Shown: positions 21,381 through 30,775, counted from the stretch's first letter. The stretch: 64,000 nt of DNA from Ancistrus triradiatus (GCA_025084515.1 JAJAGP010001683.1:1-64000); one strand, 5' to 3'. Numbers and translations: made by a program. Notes: generated by a model not told the origin, from the sequence alone.

Positions 21381-21553
21381 AGCAGTCGGTCTCCACGGAG
21401 ATTTATACAGTTGCCGCCTGGCCCTGTACAGGGGCATACTGTGTCTTTTAAGCCCCGTGGTTTTAGCCCGCTGGCTCCACGGAGAGGCATATAGCGCCAC
21501 CTAGCCCTGTTCACGAGCGCATCGAAAGCTCGAGCTGGCAGAGTGAGCGCACG

Positions 21554-22039
21554 GTGCCCCCCAGCTATGAACCTGGGCTCGTCGCGTGTTCGCGCTCCGC
21601 ACCAGGGCAGTCAGACCTCGTGCCTGAGCGTATGGCGCCCCCTGGCCCTGTACCTGGGCCTGCCACACACTTTGGTCCCGTGTCTGAGCTGAAGGACTCC
21701 ACGGTGAGACATGCAGCGCCGCCTGGCCCCGTACAGGAGCCGTTTGCGCCTTTGGCCCTCGCGTCTGAGCAAGAAAGCTCAACGCCTGAGCAGTTGGCAC
21801 ACCAGTCGTTGCCGCCGACCCCTGTGTCTCGGTCGCAGAGGCCGATTCCTGCGCTCTGTGACCCATTACAGGAGCGCAGCGCTCCCTCTCGGAAAGCCCC
21901 TTGGCCACGGGTTAACTCTCTCCTAAGACCCCCGAGCCCCTGGACCTCAAACAGGGGTCCAGGTCAGTCCTGGAGTTGGTGGGAGATTTTAACACCCTGG
22001 CTGTTGTTAATTCCGGCTTCAATGACCAGGTCCTTATAG
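21554..22039 (+). CDS. Proline-rich Gag-like extension
   Basis: A 161-codon frame continuing the proline-rich wording of the block before it: PGQSDLVPERMAPPGPVPGP, ELKDSTVRHAAPPGPVQEPF, SSTPEQLAHQSLPPTPVSR. The same phrases recur at 23040-23570, so part of the region is duplicated. No domain beyond low-complexity PxPV repeats can be named. It is separated from the first Gag-like frame by about 170 bp containing stops, so the original reading frame is broken or ribosomal frameshifting would be needed. Confidence 0.35.
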   Translation: MPPSYEPGLVACSRSAPGQSDLVPERMAPPGPVPGPATHFGPVSELKDSTVRHAAPPGPVQEPFAPLALASEQESSTPEQLAHQSLPPTPVSRSQRPIPALCDPLQERSAPSRKAPWPRVNSLLRPPSPWTSNRGPGQSWSWWEILTPWLLLIPASMTRSL

Positions 22040-22251
22040 CTCTTTTTTTACAGGCGCTTAATGAGGAGGTGTTGAGCGAGCTGGATCAGCTCGAGCCACC
22101 CTCCTCTATTATGGAGCTGTACGACCTGGCCATTGATGCGGAGTTTCGCCTCCGTAAGTCCCATGGTGGGTCTTTCAGGGTCACCGAGGGCCAACCAAGT
22201 CTCGAACCTGATCAGCCAAGCTCCATTCTAGAGCTCGCCGCGTCCGTTTGA
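21976..22251 (+). CDS. Second Gag-like block
   Basis: A 91-codon frame in which GFNDQVLIALFLQALNEEVL, SELDQL, SSIMELYDLAIDAEFRLRK repeats the C-terminal half of a Gag capsid domain (compare PALITPFRNGLVDDV and LLELAIVAEARLEQR in the first block). The two blocks are about 0.9 kb apart and clearly diverged, so this is an old internal duplication or a fusion of two gag genes. It leads straight into the 27-residue tandem repeats (SLEPDQPSSILELAASV is the first unit). Confidence 0.5.
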   Translation: MVGDFNTLAVVNSGFNDQVLIALFLQALNEEVLSELDQLEPPSSIMELYDLAIDAEFRLRKSHGGSFRVTEGQPSLEPDQPSSILELAASV

Positions 22252-23007
22252 CCCCGTACTTGGGCATGTAACGCCGCCAAGTCTTGAACCTGAGCAGCCA
22301 AGCTCCGTTCTAAAGCTCGCTGTGCCCGTTGACCCCGTACTCAGGCACGTAACACTGCCAAGTCTCGAACCTGAGCAGCCAAGCTCTGTTCTAGAGCTCG
22401 CCGCGTCCATTGACCCCGTACTCGGGCACATAGCACCGCCAAGTCTCGAACCTAAGCAGCCAAGCTCCGTTCTAGAGCTCACCGCGTCCATTGACCCCGT
22501 ACTCGGGCACATAGCGCCGCCAAGTCTCAAACCTGAGCAGCCAAGCTCCGTTCTAGAGCTTCGCCACGCCCCGTTGACCCCGTACTCGGGCACGTACACC
22601 GCCAAGTCTCGAACCTGAGCAGCCAAGCTCCGTTCTAGAGCTCGCCGCGTCCGTTGACCCCGTACTTGGGCACATAGCGCCGCCAAGTCTCGAACCTGAG
22701 CAGCCAAGCTCCGTTCTAGAGCTCGCCACGCCCGTTGACCCCGTACTCGGCACGTAACGCCGCCAAGTCTCGAACCTGAGCAGCCAAGCTCCGTTCTAGA
22801 GCTCACCGCGTCCGTTGACCCCGTACTTGGGCACATAGCGCCGCCAAGTCTCGAAACCTGAGCAGCCAAGCTCCGTTCTAGAGCTCGCGTGTCCGTTGAC
22901 CCCGTACTTGGGCACATAGCGCCGCCAAGTCTCAAACCTGAGCAACCCAGCTCTGTTCCAGAACTCACCGCGCCCGTTGACCCCGTACCTGGGCACTTAG
23001 CGCTGCC
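22196..23007 (+). repeat. 81-bp minisatellite, about 10 units (27 residues each)
   Basis: Units start AAGTCTCGAACCTGAGCAGC at 22196, 22277/8, 22358, 22439, 22520, 22602, 22684, 22764, 22845 and 22927; an eleventh is strongly diverged. A unit reads SLEPEQPSSVLELAASVDP followed by VLGHIAPP. Most units are 81 bp, a multiple of three, but single-base indels in several units break the plus frame. Confidence 0.9.
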
Positions 23008-23575
23008 AAGTCTTGAACCAGAGCTGTTACGCTTCGTTCCATGGCTCGCTGCGCTTTCAAGCTCTGCACCTGGGCAGTCAGACCCCGTGCCTGAGCTTTT
23101 GGCACCCCCTGGCCCTGTGCTCGGGCCCGCTGCACATGTAAGCCCCGTGTTCGAGCACAAAGACTCCACGGTGAGGCAGTTCGCACCACCCGGCCCCGCA
23201 CAAGAGCCCTATGCGCCTTTAAGCCCCGTGTTTGAGCTCATCAGCTCCACGAAGAGGCTTACAGCGCCGCCCAGCCCCGTTCACATGTGCACTGAACGCT
23301 CTAGCTGGAAGAGTGAGCGCACAGCGCCCCCCAGCGGTGAACCTGGGCTCGCCACGCTTTCAAGCCCCGCACCGGGGCAGTCTGGCCCCGTACAGGAGCC
23401 CTTTGCACCTCCTAGCCCCGCGTCTGAGCCAGCAGGCTCCACGCCTGGGCGGTTTGCGCACCGGTCATTAGTCACGGCCCCTGCACCACGGTCACCAAGA
23501 CCAATCCCTGCGCCGCGATCGTTGGTCCCGATCCCCGCGTCACGGTCATCAAGACCGATTCCTGCGTTGCCATGA
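22889..23575 (+). CDS. Proline-rich C-terminal ORF of the Gag-only element
   Basis: A 228-codon frame that starts inside the last full tandem units and runs into a long proline-rich region: PGQSDPVPELLAPPGPVLGP, EHKDSTVRQFAPPGPAQEPY, then a tail of APRSPRPIPAPRS type repeats. It resembles 21554-21960 block by block, so the element holds at least two copies of this cassette. No catalytic or metal-binding motif is visible. It probably continues the repeat-bearing Gag polyprotein. Confidence 0.4.
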   Translation: MSVDPVLGHIAPPSLKPEQPSSVPELTAPVDPVPGHLALPSLEPELLRFVPWLAALSSSAPGQSDPVPELLAPPGPVLGPAAHVSPVFEHKDSTVRQFAPPGPAQEPYAPLSPVFELISSTKRLTAPPSPVHMCTERSSWKSERTAPPSGEPGLATLSSPAPGQSGPVQEPFAPPSPASEPAGSTPGRFAHRSLVTAPAPRSPRPIPAPRSLVPIPASRSSRPIPALP

Positions 23576-23996
23576 TCGCCGTTGTTGACCACGTCTCTGA
23601 GGTCCTTGGCGTCTGACCAGATCTCTGGCTCCAGCCTTTTTCTTTGGTCTCAGCAGGTCGGATCCGGCTCTTTTTCGGCCAGCGTCGAGATCCGTCCCTG
23701 AATCGCTGAGCTTTGCCTCTGAGCCTCTGGGCCTCCCCTCTGAGGCTCCGGTCCCTTGCTTTGCCTCTGGGCCTTTGGACGCCGCCTCTGTGCCACTATG
23801 CGTCGGTCTTCAGCCACCAGCGCTCGGTATGGTCCTCGGGACTATCGGGCCTGCCTCCAGGCCCACTATGGGCGTTGGACCGGCTACAGCCAGTCTTCTC
23901 CTCCTCTTCTTTTTCAAGGCCTTCCCAGCCCTGAGCGGGTGAGACAGGCGAGGGGAGGGGTTGGTTGTGCTTAGGGGCGGCGGGACGACGCCCCTC
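23576..23996. other. 3' untranslated part of the Gag-only element
   Basis: CT-rich, with repeated GCCTCTG(G/A)GCCT words; no supported ORF. Confidence 0.5.
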
Positions 23997-24008
23997 GGGG
24001 AGGGGGTA
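23997..24008 (+). other. Polypurine tract
   Basis: GGGGAGGGGGTA two bases before the 3' LTR, the place of plus-strand priming in LTR elements. Confidence 0.7.
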
Positions 24009-24009
24009 C

Positions 24010-24976
24010 TGTTAAGAACCACTCCCTGGCCCCGTTCGACCAGGAGTGGTCTCAGTTTGATGACGTGAGCCTGCAGCAGCGCGATTGCACGTGCGTCAGC
24101 TTTCCCGGGCCATTCATGGGTAAGTGGCGCCACCTGGAGTCCTGCCTATATAAACACACCTTATGGACTCGGTGGTTGCCACTGCATACGCCCGCGGTCA
24201 CGTGACTGGTGCTCACGTGGCTCTTGATGCACCCGGCTTTTTGAACGTTCTGGCACGTTCGCTGCTGCCTGCATTACCGGTTTCTGACGGCTTGTTTTAT
24301 TTCCTTTATTTATTATTTCTTTTGCTAGGGATAGAGGTAGTCTGGGGGAGTTAAGTCCCTCAGACATGAGGCCGCTAGGAGGCGCCCGGTAACGTTAGGG
24401 TCTTAGTCAGAGTAGGGCCAGCGTTTCCTTTGTTTATTATTTTTTTGCTTTTATCGAGCTGCCCTGGCAGCTTCCTCCATTTGTCCCAGCCGTTCTTCTC
24501 ACGCCGTCACACCCCCTCACCGCGATCGGGAATATTTATTCCCCGATTGTGTTTGAAGAGGACGCAGTGTTTACTAACCACGTCCTCTTCACTTCCCTGC
24601 GACCGTGCCACGCCCCCCGCGACCGTGTTTAAACCACGGTGGAGCTGCATGTGCTTGTGGGAGCTCCGATCGGGTTCTGCACGCTGTGCATGCGCAGACC
24701 CGGCGCATATATTGCACAACGGAGGCACGTCGTAAGCGTGCTTTGAATTAAAGTACGTCACACTTACGGCGTGCAGTTTAGTTTATTTAGTTTATTTATT
24801 AATCGTATCTTTTATTTAGTTCCTTTAGTTATTTATATCTTTGATTTCATTTGCTCTTATTTATTCATATCATTTCAGTTATAATTACCAACTGGAGCTA
24901 ACTGCATTTGGTCCCAACCTGTTTATATTTTTGCTTAATACGGTTCGTCATCGTTTTAAGATGGCGAACCGTAACA
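24010..24976 (+). repeat. 3' LTR of the Gag-only element
   Basis: TGTTAAGAACCACTCCC to GAACCGTAACA, 967 bp, followed by the CCTGG duplication. It ends in a hairpin: 24940-24952 pairs with 24960-24972 (one mismatch) around the loop GTTTTAA. Confidence 0.9.
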
Positions 24977-24981
24977 CCTGG
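24977..24981. repeat. Right target-site duplication CCTGG
   Basis: Partner of 19506-19510. Confidence 0.85.
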
Positions 24982-25113
24982 ATTTTATTTTTTCTGATGT
25001 TGTCTCTCACAGTTGAAGTGTACCTATGATGAAAATTACAGACCTCTCTCATCATTCTAAGTAGGAGAACTTGCACAATCAGTGGCTGACTAAATACTTT
25101 TTTGCCCCACTGT

Positions 25114-26600
25114 GTGCGAGTTAATATCCTGATTTTGTCAAGCTGCTACTTGAATTAGTCCCTTAGAGTTCAACCGCTTAGCTCAATTATAAGTTGCTGT
25201 GGTAACAGCTGTCACTATTATAGCTGCTCACTGTGGAATTAAGCACTACATACAACAAGTCAAATCCACCACTAGCAGCAGCTTATTGTTCACTTTGTTC
25301 ACTGTCAGTAGTTTACATACCTGGATGAATTTGGCATAAAACCAAATATTCAGTTGTTGTGCCGGAACTGAAGTGCGCGCACAAAATGTGAAGCGGAAGA
25401 GCGGAATTGACAGAGATTGTAAAATAGGTTAGAAGAAATAAGAAAAGACACTAGTCCCTGACCAACTGTAAAACACTAAAATACTCACCTGTAAACAAAA
25501 TTAATTTTGCACCTAGTTACCAGAACAGTGTACTAAAATTTACCAAAGCTGAATTTCAAGATCAAACACTGTTGAAATCCTTTTTGAAAAAGATTGGTGC
25601 AGTTTTTACGGCAAAGCTATGTCATAGTCAAATGCTTTTCTACATATATTTAATTGAGAACTATGTCAAACACCATCTACAACCACATCAATATTGTAGT
25701 AATACATAACATAGAGAAAACATCCTTTACCTCATCGCATGTCTCATGTCACACCTATACTATAAGTGTCAGGTACAACATAATCATTCAGTCATTAATT
25801 TTCTTATCTGCTAGATCCTAGTCAGGGTCACGGGAATACCGGTGCCTAGCCAGCAGCATAGGGTGCAAGTCAGGGTCAACCCTAGAATGTATTTTTGTAC
25901 AGTGCATTACAATCTACTTCAATATGCCAGTAATATCTTTAAAATAGCCTTAACAAGGAACACTTAACCTTTTTGCCTGTCTCAGTTCAGCTTTCTCAGT
26001 GCACGGTTGGTGGTTCAATGGAGGTTAATATGAGCAAAAGAAAGAAAACAGGTTTGCATTTAACTAGAAAACGTTGACCATATCCCACTGTTTTTATCAC
26101 CATTTTCTCTTGCATCTCCACTTTTCTCTGTGCTTCTATTTCCTTTAATTAAACCAAGCTTCATTTTCACTTAGTCCATAAATCAGATACTTTTATCACC
26201 ATTGCAAACACAGACTCTACAACACTTGGTATAACAGGTGGCTTACTGTGTGACCAGTGTGTCAGAACAGAGAGCAAAGACATGACAGATGCACTATCTG
26301 ACCAGGGCATGAGCTTTCCTGGTGCACTAGAAGTTGCTGTGTGCTCAACCACTCACCTCTGGAAAGCTTTTACTTGGTGTACAAACAAATCAGATTAAGG
26401 ACTTTAAGGCAGATGGTGTGTTTGTGTGTGACAGTCATTGTGTCCTCACATAATGAGAATGAATAGGGTTACCTGTAACAGCTGGCAGAATGCGTCACTG
26501 CCCTTGTAAATTTAGTGAAGAGTGACATTGATAGGTTTAGAAGTAAAGGAGGCAGAACAGGAATCATCCTCAGTCCAGTATATTTTTAGGCAATACCCAA
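25114..26600. other. No gene; a repeat piece at 25790-25890
   Basis: AT-rich. The stretch 25790-25890 (TTATCTGCTAGATCCTAGTC, GGGTGCAAGTCAGGGTCAAC) resembles the 3' body of a common fish SINE-like repeat. Confidence 0.4.
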
Positions 26601-26601
26601 T

Positions 26602-26670
26602 CTACACACACACACATATACAGAGAGATAGAGAGAGAGAGTGAGAGAGATACAGCAAGACAGAGAGAGA

Positions 26671-26704
<34 letters not shown>

Positions 26705-26706
26705 TA
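26602..26706. repeat. CA and GA microsatellite
   Basis: A short CA run followed by an impure (GA)n of about 80 bp. Confidence 0.9.
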
Positions 26707-26729
26707 TGCATATATTCAACAAGGTGCTA

Positions 26730-27165
26730 GAAACATTCCTCAGAGGTTTTGGTCCATATTGACAAAACATCATACAGTTGCTGCAGATTTGTCAGCTTAC
26801 AAAATGATACGAATCTTCCATTCCGTCACATCCCAAAAGTCCTGATGACTGTCGAGGCCATTTGAGTACAGTGAACTCATTGTCCTGTTCAGGCAACCAG
26901 TTTGAGATTATTTGAGCTTTGTGACATGGCATGTAGAAGATTGTTACACTGTGGTACACATGGTCAGCAACAGTACTCAGGTAGGCTGTGTTGTTTAAAT
27001 AATGCTCAGTTGGTATTAATGGATCTAAAGTGTGCTAAGAAAATATCCCCACACCATTACACCACCACCAGCCTGAACCGTTGATATGCCAGAGGATGAA
27101 TCCATGCTTTCATGTTGACCTACCATCTGAATGTTGCAGCAGAAATTGAGACTTGATTTCAATAT
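26730..27165 (-). pseudogene. Tc1-like transposase remnant (family G)
   Basis: On the minus strand: HLNNTAYLSTVADHV-like residues near 26960-27000, CHKAQIISNWLPEQDNEFTV near 26900 and a WP-QSS-L run near 26850, then QYGPKPLRNV near 26750. These are the post-core and C-terminal parts of a well-known fish Tc1-like transposase. The sequence from 27050 to 27160 still reads GISTVQAGGGVMVWGYF in a shifted frame (core block before the DGT motif). Stops and indels throughout; no TIR found. Confidence 0.6.
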
Positions 27166-27359
27166 TTACAATCCTCGGTTGTTCAGTCTTCAAATCTTAG
27201 GAGGCCGCTAGTGAAAATGCTTCTGTTTTCCACAAAGGGTATCTTGTGATGTGACTGAATGCTTGGCTTTCTCTGTATTCACCTGTCCCCGTGCTCAGTG
27301 GGGTTTAGCTTTGTTGCAAACCTTTGAGGTCTGTTTTGAGTCATTATCCTGCTTCACTC

Positions 27360-28300
27360 AAATGACATACCTTTTACCATGAGGCTTTGGAATCAGGCGG
27401 TTGATAGCTGCAAAGCTTTGAATGAAATGACGGTAGTATGACATTAAACCCAGTAAATTGTGCAGCTGCTGATGCTGGCTTGCATGGACCCCCATTTAAC
27501 TGCATCAGGTCTCAACTTTTCAACTTCAACATCAGGTCAACTTTTCTCACCTCATTAACAGCATGCCTAAGAAAACTCACCTGACATTACAATAGATGCA
27601 GGAGATGGGAGTGGAGCTTTAACTCAGCAGCTAACCAGCTCACCTAAAAAGTACAAAGCACATTGAACTGAGGGGCATGCACCAATAGATCATCAGAGTA
27701 AACATCAAGCACCTGTGACTGGGCAGCCTGGTCCAGCATGTTGTCAATACATAGTAGCAGGTACAAGTCCAGTTTAGTAAGAGCATTTAAACAGCGATAA
27801 TCCACACAAAAGCACCCATGGGCTGATGGATGGTTCAGTGGCATTGGCAGCTGGTATCACTTTAATCTTTTTATTGATGAACTGTTATTTGACCTGGGGC
27901 AGGCAGTGCAATCACAGGCAGATTGGCGTTGTCAACTTTGCTGCACAAACTATCCTTTTTGCTCGCTTTAGAATGAAAATTGTTAATTCTAACAATTCCC
28001 AAAGTTTCTGACACTGAACTTCATTGAGTCTCTTTCCACTCCACTGCCACAATTCTCACACTGCCACTTTCATAGTGTGGTCACTGGGTATGGTTGGGGC
28101 AGCAATGCTCTTCAGCACTGGTACCTTCAAACACCCATATGAAAGTGGCATGCTCCATTCAGCATCCAGAGTGCACCATCTTTCACCTCTAGCACCGATG
28201 CATCAATTTCTCCTTTTCAGGCTCAGTGGTAGCTTAGAGTTCACTGAGTTTGCCATTTTCATACAATGATACAGCAAGTCCAGAAGAATTTGTAGCATTT
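27360..28300 (-). pseudogene. Ty3/Gypsy RT remnant, antisense
   Basis: The minus frame 27844-27644 reads CFCVDYRCLNALTKLDLY, the FCVDYR-LN block of Gypsy reverse transcriptase, then jumps to YSDDLLVHA, the catalytic YxDD box, so about 60 residues are missing between. Farther left, LHNLLGLMSYYRHFIQSFAA near 27400-27480 is the connection segment after RT. To the right, to about 28300, weak upstream similarity continues (for example an LRRA-like run and QCQKLWELL). All frames are broken. There is no LTR nearby. Confidence 0.6.
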
Positions 28301-28825
28301 TTTTCTTGTAGTACCTGGGCTTCATAGCACTCAAATAGGATGCTGCTGTGTTAACATTTTAATTATACTGGTCCAAGTTGGCATCCAATAGCTACTGCAC
28401 CACCAGTGGAAGACACTGGAGCATCGCTGTGCTGGTCTGCTGTTGAGTCGCTGCTATATGCTGCTGCTGGCTGTCACTGTCAAATTGCTTCTGCACACCA
28501 TCATCATCACTTCGCCTTTAATGGTTACCAGTTGCCTGTTGGTTGCTGCTGTGTGCTGCTATGAAGCTGCTGTGTGGTAGTTTTTAACTAACCTGTGTGC
28601 ACTTAAAAGCTCTTAAAAATAACTAATATAATGTGCTAGACTTAACTATTAAAGCAAGAAGGAGGGAGATACCCTGTTTGAACTACAGTTCTCCTATATG
28701 GTAACTTTAATGTGTTACAAAGGAAAACCCCAAAAAGTGAACTCATCAACTTGACAACTATGCACATGAAAGTGACTTGTCTGTAAGAACGACACAATAA
28801 GGATAATAAACATGATCATGTTGTG

Positions 28826-28917
28826 TGGGTATCACAGTGGTGCCGTGGTTAGCTGTTGCCTCACAGCTCCAAGATCCCCAGTTCAAACCACATCTTGGGT
28901 TCTGCCTGTGTGGAGTT
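28826..28917 (+). repeat. SINE-like fish repeat, 5' fragment
   Basis: GGTATCACAGTGGTGCCGTG, TTGCCTCACAGCTCCAAGAT, CTGCCTGTGTGGAGTTTG: the head of the GCACGGTGG repeat family, cut off directly by Penelope sequence at about 28918. Confidence 0.6.
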
Positions 28918-29690
28918 TGTTGTTCTCCTTTCGTCGATCTGCTGGAGCACTGTTTGGGCATCTTACCGGCTTTGACAAAGGCCCAGTTCGGATAACCACA
29001 TTTGCCCAGGGCCTGCTTGATGTGAGATTTTTCTCCATCCTTGGCCGCTGTGTCAGTGGGGACGCTGTCTGCTAGGTGGTACAGTGTCCTGATGACTCCT
29101 AGTTTGTGCTCCAGTGGATGATGAGAGTCAAACCTTAAGTACTGATCCGTATGTGTTTGCTAACAGAAAACATCGACTTTCAATCGCACCCCATCTCCAA
29201 TCACAACCTCACAATCCAAGAAGGCTAACCTGCCGTTCTTCACATCCTCCCTGGTGAACTTAATGTGTTTGTCCACTGAGTTGATGTGGTCGGTGAAATG
29301 TGTTACTTCCTGAGATTTCATTTTAACCCAGGTGTCATCCACATATCTGAACCAATGGCTGGGTGGTGTTCCTGAATAGGATCTTAGTGCCTTCTTTTCC
29401 ACTTCGTCCATATACAGGTTGGCCATGAAAGGTGAAACTAGGGAGCCCATGGCACACCCATGTTTCTGCCTATAGTACTGCTCTCTGTATGTGAAATAGG
29501 TGGATTGAAGACACAGTTGCCTCACTCGTTCATTCAGCAGCTGGTTCTGTGCCTTCTGGAGGATCTTGTTAGCCTGGTGGCCCTTTACTGAAGATTTCAT
29601 TTGCATACTCTTAGGAGTGATCCCATTCTGTCTGCATCTAAGGTTGAATCTCAGGTGGTTCCTGTAATCAGCCATCGTACGAGTTTAAGG
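28918..29690 (-). pseudogene. Penelope-like element, RT part, antisense
   Basis: PLE reverse transcriptase copies the element RNA at its target and is joined to a GIY-YIG endonuclease. The minus frame from 29675 has 171 codons: MKSSVKGHQANKILQKAQNQ, HGCAMGSLVSPFMANLYMD (RT motif 4-like), WFRYVDDTWVK (catalytic YVDD kept) and FTREDVKNGRLAFLDCEV. A stop follows at 29160, but the frame continues through DQYLRFDSHHPLEHKLGVIR (thumb/linker) to KQCSSRSTKGEQQ near 28925, the start of the endonuclease linker. The rest of the endonuclease is missing here. The N-terminal half is absent too; the piece starts at about residue 330 of a typical PLE ORF. Confidence 0.8.
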
Positions 29691-29740
29691 CAGTCTTTGC
29701 CAAATTTACTCAAAACATCTTGATGCATGCTCAATAATCC

Positions 29741-30005
29741 ATTTAAGAAAATCCCAGAAGTTTAATCTGTTCATCTGGACAAAGTTTTTGTCGGAGAAAC
29801 ATTTCGTTACTCATCTAAGAGACTTCTTCAGTCTTAGCAGTTGGAAAACTTCCCCAAACTTATATACAGCACCTTTGCATAACGACTGGTACCAGCACCA
29901 TTGCATAACAATGGCACTGATGATCAGTTTAATATGCAGATTGACATAGCCATTAACGACAACGGCCACGTGTGCCATTCACACAGGATTGGGGAAGGGC
30001 TGCGA
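29741..30005 (-). repeat. PLE terminal region, inverted arm
   Basis: Reverse complement of 30516-30775 with a few differences: CCCAGAAGTTTAATCTGTTC at its left edge and CACACAGGATTGGGGAAGGG at its right. It also matches the left end of the PLE at 53371. Confidence 0.85.
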
Positions 30006-30570
30006 TGAAAGCCGGTAAGACGCCCAAACAGTGCTCCAGCAGATCGACGAGAGGAGAACAACAACCGCAGTCTAAGCGTAAACCAGTGGTGATTCCATAT
30101 GTGACTGGATCTTTGCCAAACACCGCGTCTCAGTGGCTTTCAAACCCCAAAACACGCTACGCCAGAAACTGGTCCACCCCAAGGATCGGGTCCCCCAGCA
30201 CAAACAGAGTAATGTAGTGTATGCTGTTAAGTGCCAGGAGGATTGCCAGGAATTGTACATCGGGGAAACCAAACAGCCACTGGTGAAACGGATGGACAAC
30301 ATAGAAGAGCTACCTCATCAGGTCAGGACTCTGCGGTTTACACCCACCTACAGGCCAGTGGCCACTCTTTCAAGGATGAAGACGTGCAGATCCTTGATAG
30401 GGAGGAACGATGGTTTGAACGCAGAGTAAAAGAAGCCATTTTTGTAAAAAGGGAACGTCCATCCCTGAACCGAGGAGGGGGCCTCAGAGTACACCTCTCA
30501 CCATCTTACAACGGAGTCATCGCAGCCCTTCCCCAGTCCTGTGTGAATGGCACACGTGGCCATTGTTGTT
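30006..30570 (+). pseudogene. Penelope-like element, GIY-YIG endonuclease part
   Basis: The plus strand begins with the same linker as the antisense piece (AGKTPKQCSSRSTRGEQQ). After a frame change the second frame (30133-30429) carries NVVYAVKCQEDCQELYIGET followed by KQPLVKRM, the GIY-YIG nuclease block with its VYAVKC and YIGET signatures. A further shift near 30350 continues in the third frame with GHSFKDEDVQILDREERWFE and RRVKEAIFVKRERPSLNRGG, the conserved C-terminal helix and glutamate region, up to a stop near 30570. Two frameshifts make it inactive. Order and spacing match a PLE C-terminus. It is oriented head to head with the RT piece. Confidence 0.8.
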
Positions 30571-30775
30571 AATGGCTATGTCAATCTGCATATTAAACTG
30601 ATTACCGGTCCCATTGTTATGCAACGGTGCTGGTACCAGTCGTTATGCAACGTGCTGTATATAAGATTGGGGAAGTTTTCCAACTGCTGAGACTGAAGAC
30701 GTCTCTTAGATAAGTGACGAAACGTTTCTCCGACAAAAACTTTGTCCAGATGAACAGATTCAACTTCTGGGACAC
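30516..30775 (+). repeat. PLE 3' terminal region
   Basis: From the end of the endonuclease (CCCTTCCCCAGTCCTGTGTG) to AGATTCAACTTCTGGGAC. It holds a hammerhead-like motif at 30689-30730. Confidence 0.8.
30689..30730 (+). ncRNA. Hammerhead-ribozyme-like motif in the PLE terminus
   Basis: GAGA at 30689-30692 can pair with TCTC at 30727-30730 (stem I); CTGAAGA at 30693-30699 fits the CUGANGA core; GTC...GAC at 30701-30718 can form stem II; GAAA at 30719-30722 is the second core block; ACGT gives a minimal stem III. One extra base between CTGAAGA and stem II departs from the canonical fold. Hammerhead motifs are known in PLE terminal repeats. Equivalent motifs lie on the minus strand near 29797-29838 and 53414-53456; the latter has a six-pair stem II. 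Confidence 0.45.

Larger units (their letters stand above)
19511..24976 (+). mobile_element. Gag-only, non-autonomous LTR retrotransposon
   Basis: A 5,466-bp element with LTRs of 943 bp (19511-20453, right end cut) and 967 bp (24010-24976), flanked by CCTGG. The interior (20454-24009) has a leader with a strong hairpin, an acidic repeat ORF, Gag-like blocks, proline-rich and 27-residue tandem repeats, then a polypurine tract. I found no zinc knuckle, protease, RT, RNase H or integrase, so it must borrow those from another element. Closeness of the LTRs by eye suggests a fairly recent insertion. The Gag-like blocks resemble Ty3/Gypsy Gag, including that at 55590-56390. Confidence 0.85.
18369..25113 (+). 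mobile_element. Tc1/mariner element, family B, copy 1, split by an LTR element
   Basis: Left TIR begins at 18369 (TA-TGGAGGGGCAAAGAAGT), close to the family B end CAGTGGGACAAAAAAGT seen at 32400. The right TIR runs 19424-19510, is interrupted by the LTR element at 19511, and resumes at 24977 (CCTGGATTTTATTTT) through TTTTTTGCCCCACTGTG. The uninterrupted family B copy at 33660-33690 shows the pre-insertion order. Length without the insertion is about 1.27 kb. Confidence 0.85.

Noticed and set aside
21501..21908. 135-codon minus-strand frame
   Set aside because: Shadow of the proline-rich plus-strand frame; GC-rich DNA lacks stops.
22196..23007. CRISPR array
   Set aside because: Units are contiguous 81-bp repeats without unique spacers, in a eukaryotic retroelement.
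22228..23169. 313-codon open frame on the minus strand
   Set aside because: It is the reverse reading of the 81-bp tandem array; its peptide repeats the array and has no domain. Kept only as a remark in the minisatellite finding.
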